Source of the DNA: Tissierellales bacterium
Lineage (GTDB): Bacteria; Bacillota; Clostridia; Tissierellales; Tissierellaceae
NCBI GenBank assembly: GCA_030146915.1
Contig: JASLAT010000002.1
Coordinates: 1-12,872 of the forward strand
Direction of reading: 5' to 3'
Length of the DNA stretch: 12,872 nucleotides
Positions 6,664 through 12,872 of the stretch are shown here, one piece after another (within the stretch, counting starts at the first letter, position 1; each line of letters opens with the position of its first letter). The notes below the pieces were generated by a model that made no database searches, was not told where the DNA came from, and saw nothing but the letters and a program-made list of their open reading frames with translations. A program made the translations under genes and the position numbers.

Positions 6664-7254
6664 CTAATTCAATCCATTAAACAATACATCTACTAACACT
6701 TTAACTAATTCCTTACTCTCCTCAGGCCTACTACTGTTAAATACTCTTTTACCATTATTTAATCCGTATGATATGTTAACTAAAATGTTAGTAATTACTT
6801 TTGGATCATAGCTATTGTTAATTTCACCTTTTCTAATTCCTTCTTCTACTAAATCTTGAATGAATATAAAAATTTTATCATGAAGCTTCATTATTGATGG
6901 TATAAAATCTTTAGATATATTCTCAAATCCAAAGAAAGCCTTTTCTATTATCGCTGATTTTTTCTCAACAAATTCGATATTGAAGGTTAAAAGAGCTCTT
7001 AACTTTCCCTTTGTCGTATTTTCTTTATCCACAACTAATTTTGCTTCACCAGTATATCCTCTTAAAGTTTCTAAAATCATTTGTTCAAAAATTTCTTGTT
7101 TACTATCGAAATATTCATATACTGTACCTTTACCTATATTTGCATTATGGGCTATATCCTCTATAGTTCCTTTATGAAAACCTTTTTCTCCAAAAATTTC
7201 CATGGCTGAATTCAGTATATCCTGTCTTCTCTTTTCCTTTAATACTTTTTCCAT
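6664..7254 (-). CDS. TetR-family transcriptional regulator of the efflux genes
   Basis: A 196-residue, usually dimeric repressor. The N-terminal DNA-binding domain covers about residues 8-55 and has the standard TetR form: ILNSAMEIFGEKGFHKGTIEDIAHNANIGKGTVYEYFDSKQEIF, with the recognition helix at about IGKGTVYEYF. The rest is a helical ligand-binding and dimer domain with no close family clue. It is the last gene of the adaptor-pump-regulator operon. Its ATG (7254-7252) shares one base with the pump stop codon (TAATG arrangement), and AAAGGAGG lies about 12 bp upstream inside the pump gene, so translation is probably coupled. The position implies control of this pump, with autoregulation through the palindrome at 11627-11644 in the divergent promoter region. 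The inducer is unknown, perhaps a pump substrate. Confidence 0.92.
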   Translation of the reverse strand: MEKVLKEKRRQDILNSAMEIFGEKGFHKGTIEDIAHNANIGKGTVYEYFDSKQEIFEQMILETLRGYTGEAKLVVDKENTTKGKLRALLTFNIEFVEKKSAIIEKAFFGFENISKDFIPSIMKLHDKIFIFIQDLVEEGIRKGEINNSYDPKVITNILVNISYGLNNGKRVFNSSRPEESKELVKVLVDVLFNGLN

Positions 7255-10200
7255 TAAGAATCTAACCTCCTTTTTTCCTTCCTACTTTTAAATCTAACTG
7301 ATATATTATCAAAAACATAGTAAAGAACAGGGACAAATACTAAAGTTAGTATTGTACCAAGGGTCAAGCCACCTATAACTACTATAGCCATTGGTGCCTG
7401 CATCTCTGCACCTTCTCCTATTCCTAATGCTAAAGGAATAAGTCCTAAAACTGTAGTTAATGTAGTCATTAAAATAGGTCTTAGTCTTACTGGACCTGCT
7501 AATTTAATAGCTTCTTCTGTAGAATGATCTTCTTCCCTTAATAAATTTATATAGTCTATTAATACAATCCCGTTATTTACTATAATACCAGCTAACATTA
7601 TTATACCTATAAAGGCTGTAGCACCAAAGGTTTTTCCTGTAAGGAAAAGTGCAAATATACCTCCTCCAAATGCTAATGGTATAGTAAACATAATTATAAA
7701 AGGATATAATAAAGATTCAAATTGTGCTGCCATTATCATATAAATTAGAGCTATAGCAACTAATAAAGCTAATGCTAGTTGAGCAAATGCTTCCATCATA
7801 TCAGCATTTTCTCCACCTAAATCATAATAATATCCTGATGGCATTTCATATTCTTTTAATTTTTCATCTAAATCTTTAATAATACTACCAAGGTCTCTAC
7901 CTGATATTTCACTGCTAACAGTTACAACTCTCTCCTGGTTCTCACGGCTTATGGATACTGGGCCATCGACTATATCAATTTTTGCTATCTCACTTAATGG
8001 TATATTTAACCCACTTGGAGTTGTTATACTAAGATTTGATAAATCTTCCATAGTCTCTGTTAAGTCATCATAAGCAGATATCTTAACATCTATCTCTTCT
8101 CCTTCAGTTTTAAATCTTGTAACTGTGGAACCGGATATTTCTGTTCTTACAGATGAAGCTATCTGCGATGTTGTTAAACCATACTGAGCAGCCTTATCTT
8201 TATTAACATAAACCTCTAACTCTGGTACAGCATCAGCTAAACTAGATTCTGCATCTCTAGTTCCCTCTACAGATTCTACTATTCCTACAACATCCTTACT
8301 AATATCTTTAAGTGTATCTAAACTTTCACCCTTTAACTTTACACTTAAAGGCTTTCCTGTAGAAAAACCTGTGGATGCCTCATAGACAGTTATTTCTGCA
8401 CCTGCTATATCTTTTACTAAATCACGAACTTCTTCTGTAACTTCTTCTGTACTTCTTTTTCTATCCTTTAATTTAACTAAGTTTAAATTAATAGTTCCTT
8501 TATTAGCGGAACTATCCATAAATCCACCCATACCTATATTAGTAAAAATAGTTTCTAACTCCTCAATTGAAGATACCTCTTCTTCAACAACTTGGGCTAT
8601 TTTATCAACATCCTTACCCTTAGATCCTATAGGTAATTCTAAGTTTATTCCTATACTTCCCTCATCAGAAGCAGGCATTAACTCCTTACCAACAAATCCA
8701 AAACTTCCCATAGTAACTACCAATACAACAAAAGCTATAACTAAGGTTAGCTTTCTATGAGCAAGGGCTCTATTTAAAACTCTTATATAAAATCTTTCTA
8801 ACTTTTCTAAAACTTTATCAAAAGAATTATAAAGCCAAGCTAATTTTTTCTCTTTCTGTTCTTCTTCACTTTCTAAATCTAGAATTTTAGAAGATAACAT
8901 TGGTATAAATGTTAAAGCAACTACCATAGAAGCTATAAGTGATAAGGTAACAGTAAGAGCAAAGTCCTTAAACATAATACCTATAAAACCTTCTATAAAA
9001 ACAATCGGTAAAAACACCGCGATGGTTGTAGCTGTAGAAGCAGTTATAGACATGGCTACTTCTTTAGCCCCTCTTATTGAAGCCTCCTCCTTGCTTTTAC
9101 CACTTACTCTAAATCTATAAATATTTTCTAAAACTACTATAGCACTGTCAACTAACATACCTACTGCTAATGCTAGTCCTCCTAATGTCATCATATTTAA
9201 AGTTATATTATTAAAATATAACAATATAAAAGATGCTATTAAAGATATAGGAATAGATGTTGCAACTATCAAAGTACTCTTTACACTCTTTAAGAATATA
9301 TATAGTACTAAGACAGCAAATAAAGAACCTGTTATAACGTTACTAATAACATTATCTATAGATAACTTTATAAACTCTGAACTATCTAAAATAACTGTAG
9401 TTTCTATATTTCCATACTCTTCTTTAATTTTTTCTACTTCCTTATTTATTTCATCTGCTACTTTAACAGTATTAGTATCAGATTGCTTCTGTATAGATAT
9501 ATTAATACTATCTACTCCATTAACCCTTGATACTATATCTTCATCTTTATTTCCATAGCTTAATTCTGCTATATCTTGTAGCTGTATTACTTTTCCAGTA
9601 TTTAAAGTTATAGGCATCTGCTCAAGTTCTTTAAACTCTTCAAATTCACCTACTACTCTAATACTTATATCTTGACCTGCATTTGTTACATTACCACCTG
9701 GCATATTTGTATTATTAGCCGCAATTAAGCCCGTTAAACTATTTATATTAAGACCATATTTAGATAATTCCCAAGGATCTACCTTAATATTTATCTCTTG
9801 AACAAATCCTCCACCAATATCTACTGAGGCAACTCCCTCTATTCTTTCAAATCTTTGTTTTATCTCATCTTCAGCTAAACTTTGTAAACCAGATAAATTT
9901 CCCGTCTTACTAGCTAAAGATAGCTGCATAATAGGTGTAGCATTAGGATCTATCCTCATTACCATAGGATCAGATGCATCTTCTGGTAACATAGCTTTTA
10001 CTAAATCTACCTTTTCTCTCATTTCAAGTGCTGCAAAGTCCATATCTGTATTAAAGTTAAATTGAGCCATTACTATAGATGTTCCTTCTGATGAAACAGA
10101 ATTTACCTGATCTATATTAGAAACTGTTGCAATACTTTCTTCTATTCTTTTGGTTACAAGATTTTCCATCTCTTGCGGTCCTGCTCCTGAATAATTAGTC

Positions 10201-10343
10201 ATAACTATTGCTACTGGTATTTCTATCTCAGGATATAAATCTATAGGTAGTCCTGCTAGTGATATAACTCCAAAAAGTATAACTATCAAGATCAGCATAG
10301 TAATAGTTACTGGTCTTTTTACAGCAAATCTAGATAGATTCAT
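7254..10343 (-). CDS. RND-family efflux permease (AcrB/SwrC-like)
   Basis: A 1029-residue proton-driven inner-membrane exporter of the HAE1/AcrB group, of typical length. It has the duplicated plan: helix 1 (11-32, after NLSRFAVKRPV), a large extracytoplasmic domain (about 33-330), helices 2-6 (331-485), helix 7 (531-550), a second large domain (about 551-850) and helices 8-12 (851-1010). Landmarks are GLPIDLYPEIEIP (31-43), GGLALAVGMLVDSAIVVLEN (388-407), MAAQFES (871-877) and PVRLRPILMTT (951-961). In the proton relay, AcrB Asp407-Asp408-Lys940 becomes Asp399, Ser400 and Asn923, as in many Gram-positive and non-AcrB relatives. GGAGGA at 10356-10351 is the ribosome binding site, and its start overlaps the adaptor gene by 14 bp. 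Substrates cannot be read from sequence; drugs, lipopeptides or fatty acids are all known for the group. Confidence 0.95.
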   Translation of the reverse strand: MNLSRFAVKRPVTITMLILIVILFGVISLAGLPIDLYPEIEIPVAIVMTNYSGAGPQEMENLVTKRIEESIATVSNIDQVNSVSSEGTSIVMAQFNFNTDMDFAALEMREKVDLVKAMLPEDASDPMVMRIDPNATPIMQLSLASKTGNLSGLQSLAEDEIKQRFERIEGVASVDIGGGFVQEINIKVDPWELSKYGLNINSLTGLIAANNTNMPGGNVTNAGQDISIRVVGEFEEFKELEQMPITLNTGKVIQLQDIAELSYGNKDEDIVSRVNGVDSINISIQKQSDTNTVKVADEINKEVEKIKEEYGNIETTVILDSSEFIKLSIDNVISNVITGSLFAVLVLYIFLKSVKSTLIVATSIPISLIASFILLYFNNITLNMMTLGGLALAVGMLVDSAIVVLENIYRFRVSGKSKEEASIRGAKEVAMSITASTATTIAVFLPIVFIEGFIGIMFKDFALTVTLSLIASMVVALTFIPMLSSKILDLESEEEQKEKKLAWLYNSFDKVLEKLERFYIRVLNRALAHRKLTLVIAFVVLVVTMGSFGFVGKELMPASDEGSIGINLELPIGSKGKDVDKIAQVVEEEVSSIEELETIFTNIGMGGFMDSSANKGTINLNLVKLKDRKRSTEEVTEEVRDLVKDIAGAEITVYEASTGFSTGKPLSVKLKGESLDTLKDISKDVVGIVESVEGTRDAESSLADAVPELEVYVNKDKAAQYGLTTSQIASSVRTEISGSTVTRFKTEGEEIDVKISAYDDLTETMEDLSNLSITTPSGLNIPLSEIAKIDIVDGPVSISRENQERVVTVSSEISGRDLGSIIKDLDEKLKEYEMPSGYYYDLGGENADMMEAFAQLALALLVAIALIYMIMAAQFESLLYPFIIMFTIPLAFGGGIFALFLTGKTFGATAFIGIIMLAGIIVNNGIVLIDYINLLREEDHSTEEAIKLAGPVRLRPILMTTLTTVLGLIPLALGIGEGAEMQAPMAIVVIGGLTLGTILTLVFVPVLYYVFDNISVRFKSRKEKRRLDS

Positions 10344-11568
10344 TTTTATCTCCTCCGACTACTTTTACCAGTCCACCATCCTCTAGATAATGCTGTCCCT
10401 TTGTAATTAAACTATCTCCTAATGATACTCCAGAAATTATTTCTACATAATCTCCAAAATCATCTCCTAGTTCAACCTCTACCTTTTTAGCCTTATCTCC
10501 CTGTAGAATGAAAACATAGTTTTTCTCATCCTGCTTAATAATTGAGTCTCTTTTTAATGCTATAGAGTTGCTTAACTTATCTAGGTCAATTTTAACCTCA
10601 CCTGTCATACCTGGCTTTATCTTATTTTCATTATTTTCTAACCTAGCCTTAACTGTGTATAGTTTGTTAGCTACATCAGCAGTAGGACTTATATAATCTA
10701 TCTTACTTGCTATTTCTTGATTTGATACAGCAGGAACCTTAACTCTTACTACATCTCCTTGAGCTAATTCAGTTACTAAGTCCTCTATTAAACTTATCTC
10801 TACAAACACTTGACTTAGATCAACTATAACCGCTGCTGGTTGACTATTGTTTACTATCTGTCCTTCCTTTACCTCTAGAGAGGATACTACACCTGTAATA
10901 GGAGCTCTAACTACTGTATTATCTAAGTTGTCTTTAACTTGATTATAGGCTATCTCTGCTTGATTTAGTTGATCTTTAGCCTGATCTAAGCCTATTTGAG
11001 CTTGTCTAATTTGCGCATCTACTGTCTCTAGTTGAGATTTTGCCGATACATATCCTAATTTAGCCTGTTCTAACTGTGATTCTGGTATAGCACCTTCTTC
11101 AAACAAAATTTCAGCTCTTTCTAAATCTATTTTAGCCTTATTATAATTTTCTTGTGCTGTACTTTTACTTATCTGTGCTGTAGATATAGCATTTTCACTT
11201 TGTGATATTCCCTTTCTAGCCATATCTACAGAAACTCTAGATTGATCTATTGATCTGTTGATATCTTTTTGTTCTATAGTAAAAAGTACATCTCCTTTAT
11301 TAACTTTATCACCTAACTTGACATTTACACTTTCTACTGTACCTATCATTTTAGGTAATACTAAAACTTCTTTGTTTGCTACTACATCACCATTAAAAGT
11401 TCTACTGTTACTTACATTCTCTTCTCCAATCTCTTCAATCTCTACTGGAGTATACTCCTCTACTTCTTCCTTATCCTCTTCATTTTTAGTACATGATATT
11501 AAACTAAAAGAAAGAATCAATATTAAGATAAAAAATAAAGATTTTCTCTTAAATTTATAATTTTTCAT
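10330..11568 (-). CDS. Lipoprotein membrane-fusion adaptor of RND pump (AcrA/HlyD type)
   Basis: A 412-residue adaptor that links the RND permease to an outer component. Residues 1-26 are a lipoprotein signal peptide with lipobox LISC (Cys26), so it should be anchored on the outside of the cytoplasmic membrane. An acidic linker (27-50) follows. The lipoyl-like halves are at about 65-100 (KMIGTVESVNVKLGDKVNKGDVLF) and 216-250 (NTVVRAPITGVVSSLEVKEGQIV). Between them is a long coiled-coil hairpin (about 103-214) rich in Gln and Ala. A beta-barrel (253-330) and a membrane-proximal domain (336-405) complete it. At the hairpin tip, R151-x3-L155 matches the start of the TolC-docking RLS motif, but Pro162 replaces the Ser. 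CAGGAGGT 6 bp from ATG supports the start. It is the first gene of the operon and diverges from the TolC-like gene. Confidence 0.93.
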   Translation of the reverse strand: MKNYKFKRKSLFFILILILSFSLISCTKNEEDKEEVEEYTPVEIEEIGEENVSNSRTFNGDVVANKEVLVLPKMIGTVESVNVKLGDKVNKGDVLFTIEQKDINRSIDQSRVSVDMARKGISQSENAISTAQISKSTAQENYNKAKIDLERAEILFEEGAIPESQLEQAKLGYVSAKSQLETVDAQIRQAQIGLDQAKDQLNQAEIAYNQVKDNLDNTVVRAPITGVVSSLEVKEGQIVNNSQPAAVIVDLSQVFVEISLIEDLVTELAQGDVVRVKVPAVSNQEIASKIDYISPTADVANKLYTVKARLENNENKIKPGMTGEVKIDLDKLSNSIALKRDSIIKQDEKNYVFILQGDKAKKVEVELGDDFGDYVEIISGVSLGDSLITKGQHYLEDGGLVKVVGGDKNESI

Positions 11569-11615
11569 AAAAACCTCCTGTATAATTATTTACAAAAATA
11601 AGTAATAGTGTTACA

Positions 11616-11645
11616 ATATTACTCACTGACCGACTGACTGGTCAA
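11616..11645 (-). promoter_or_regulatory. Promoter of the efflux operon
   Basis: On the minus strand, TTGACC (11645-11640), 18 bp, TAATAT (11621-11616) gives a start near 11609 and a leader of about 40 nt before the adaptor ATG. The -35 overlaps the right arm of the TGACC/GGTCA palindrome, so a bound regulator would block it. Confidence 0.55.
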
Positions 11646-11655
11646 AAAGTATTAT
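11626..11655 (+). promoter_or_regulatory. Promoter of the TolC-like gene
   Basis: CTGACC (11626-11631), 18 bp, TATTAT (11650-11655) gives a start near 11662 and a leader of about 36 nt. The -35 is weak and contains the left arm of the palindrome. A second -10-like TATAAT (11660-11665) lies just downstream without a better -35. Confidence 0.45.
11627..11644. promoter_or_regulatory. Probable TetR operator, TGACC-N8-GGTCA
   Basis: The 18-bp site has perfect 5-bp inverted arms, TGACC (11627-11631) and GGTCA (11640-11644). An overlapping 8-bp tandem repeat (ACTGACCG then ACTGACTG, 11625-11640) is also present. It is GC-rich within an otherwise AT-rich gap, and its arms contain or touch the -35 boxes of both divergent promoters. 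Its size and position suit a TetR dimer, and the only such regulator nearby is encoded at 6664-7254. Confidence 0.65.
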
Positions 11656-11697
11656 ACTATATAATATTTTAAAATACAATATTATAGGAGGAATAAA

Positions 11698-12843
11698 ATG
11701 AAATATAAGAATATATTATTAAAAACCGTAGTTTTGTCTTTAATAATATCCATATTTTTATCAAGTTCAGCCCTAGCTGCTGAAGTAAAAAGTGAGCTTT
11801 CACTTGAGGAAGCTACTAAAAGAGCTATTGATACGTCAAAATTTTTAGAATTAAATAGGCTAGGCTTAGAAAATACTAAAGTAGGTCTTAGCCAGGCTAG
11901 ATATTCTGAAAGACAATTTAGAAAAATGGATAGGTCCAAAGATCCAATTGATCAATTCAAGGTAGGCATGTTACCTGGTCAACAAGTATTTAACCTAGAA
12001 GAAGAAACAATGTCTATGGCTAAAGAACTGGAAATTGAAGAAGCTAGCATGAAGGCTGAGTCTATTAAAAAGAGCCTTGAATCAAATGTTAGCAAACTAT
12101 ACTATGGTATATTACAAGCAGAAGAGATGTTAAAAATAAAAAAAGATACTCTCTCAAATTTAGAAGAAAACTATAAAATCACAAAGAGAAAAAACGAACT
12201 TGGTACTGCATCTAAATCTCAATTATATATGGTTGAAATAGATTTAAATCAAGGTAAAATTGAAGTTGAAAAAGCAGAAAATACCTATAAAGATTTAGTT
12301 AGAAGTTTAAATAATCTATTAAACTATCCTTTAGACACTAAGCTTAAACTAACAAGTAGTTTCAAAATGAAAGACAAAAATATAGACTTAGAAAAGGATT
12401 TAAAAGAAGCCTTAGTTAATAGATACGATTTTAAAAACACACAAAACACAGTAAAATTAGCTAAGAAAAACTTTGATGTTGTAAAAAAATCTTTCACACC
12501 AAATACTTTTAAATATAAAGAAGCAGATATCAATTATCAAACAGCAAAGTATTTAGAAGATAGCTTCCAAAAAGATATAGAGTTAGATATTAAGGCTAAA
12601 TATGATAATATCATTAGTAATAAAAAAGAAATAAATTTAATGGATACTAATGTTAAAAAGGCAGAAGAAGCTTATAGAATTGCTAAGGTACAGTATGATC
12701 TTAATACATCCACAGTATTAGAGTTAAATGAAGCTTTAGTCATGTTAAGTCAAGCTAAGCTTGGAAGAGCAAGCGCTATAGCAAATTATAACACTTCTCT
12801 AATAGATTATAGTATAGCTGTTAAAATAGGTAATTTAAATTAG
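11698..12843 (+). CDS. TolC-family protein, possibly lacking the outer-membrane barrel
   Basis: The 381-residue precursor has a Sec signal peptide (1-27 or 28, SSSALA-A). The rest shows the duplicated TolC (outer membrane efflux protein) pattern of long coiled-coil helices. Both inner tips are present: ENYKITKRKNELGTASKSQLYMVEIDL (157-183) and AYRIAKVQYDLNTSTVLELNEALVML (325-350), which in TolC meet the adaptor. Where TolC has beta-strand pairs for the outer-membrane barrel, the first repeat has a charged stretch of about 30 residues (70-99, with RQFRKMDRSKDPIDQFK). The second has only about 11-15 residues (267-280). At about 353 mature residues it is short for the family. AGGAGGA (11686-11692) supports the start. 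It diverges from the adaptor and pump operon with a shared control region, so it is very likely their third component. Confidence 0.87.
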   Translation: MKYKNILLKTVVLSLIISIFLSSSALAAEVKSELSLEEATKRAIDTSKFLELNRLGLENTKVGLSQARYSERQFRKMDRSKDPIDQFKVGMLPGQQVFNLEEETMSMAKELEIEEASMKAESIKKSLESNVSKLYYGILQAEEMLKIKKDTLSNLEENYKITKRKNELGTASKSQLYMVEIDLNQGKIEVEKAENTYKDLVRSLNNLLNYPLDTKLKLTSSFKMKDKNIDLEKDLKEALVNRYDFKNTQNTVKLAKKNFDVVKKSFTPNTFKYKEADINYQTAKYLEDSFQKDIELDIKAKYDNIISNKKEINLMDTNVKKAEEAYRIAKVQYDLNTSTVLELNEALVMLSQAKLGRASAIANYNTSLIDYSIAVKIGNLN

Positions 12844-12868
12844 TGTAGACAATCGTCTACACTTTTTT
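12842..12868 (+). terminator. Intrinsic terminator of the TolC-like gene
   Basis: The stem AGTGTAGAC (12842-12850) pairs perfectly with GTCTACACT (12855-12863) around a 4-nt loop (AATC) and is followed by a six-T run. The left arm includes the last two bases of the stop codon, so the gene ends right at its terminator. Confidence 0.93.
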
Positions 12869-12872
12869 ATTT

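Noticed and set aside
11258..11560. Plus-strand open frame of 100 codons inside the adaptor gene, and similar antisense frames at 6980-7177, 11682-11939 and 12324-12533
   Set aside because: All are antisense to well-supported genes, low in complexity (Ser/Leu/Thr or Phe/Lys rich) and lack ribosome binding sites.
11625..11640. Tandem ACTGACCG/ACTGACTG as a repeat array or CRISPR-like unit
   Set aside because: There are only two 8-bp units, and they overlap the inverted repeat, which explains them better as a regulator site.

Overview
This is an AT-rich window with strong AGGAGG-type ribosome binding sites, tight operons and several intrinsic terminators. That points to a low-GC Firmicute, most likely an anaerobic clostridium-like bacterium (Clostridia or Tissierellia). 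The gene content (niaR, a copper-amine-oxidase-N/stalk-domain protein, GlpF, a TraX-like membrane protein, a Gram-positive-style RND pump) fits. The species cannot be fixed from sequence alone. No phage, insertion sequence, tRNA, rRNA or CRISPR array is visible.

Layout, left to right. (1) 2-486, plus: the tail of an unrecognised cytoplasmic gene and a small three-helix membrane protein spaced 2 bp after it. (2) 717-1508, plus: a TraX-family multi-pass membrane protein, closed by a terminator. (3) 1604-2473, plus: a broken secreted stalk-domain gene with two frame changes and an in-frame TAG. (4) 2568-5604, plus: a niacin salvage cluster of niaR (niacin-sensing repressor), a stand-alone PTS_EIIC_2-family membrane protein and pncB (nicotinate phosphoribosyltransferase). 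The middle gene is a good candidate for the niacin uptake protein. (5) 5647-6375, minus: glpF, converging on pncB across a shared bidirectional terminator. It has a consensus promoter and a leader of about 170 nt holding a terminator-like hairpin and then a second long hairpin, which looks like a transcription attenuator. (6) 6664-11568, minus: an efflux operon of lipoprotein adaptor, RND permease and TetR regulator, with overlapping gene ends. (7) 11698-12843, plus and divergent: a secreted TolC-family protein, closed by a terminator.

Regions 6 and 7 together encode a complete tripartite-style efflux system in what is probably a single-membrane bacterium. The TolC-like protein keeps the helical hairpin tips that would meet the adaptor, but the two places where outer-membrane beta strands should sit are short or charged, so it may be a barrel-less tube. 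In the 129-bp divergent region a TGACC-N8-GGTCA palindrome contains or touches the -35 elements of both inferred promoters. One TetR dimer could therefore switch both transcripts, including its own gene at the end of the pump operon. The features most worth following up are this efflux system, the glpF leader and the niacin-transporter candidate.
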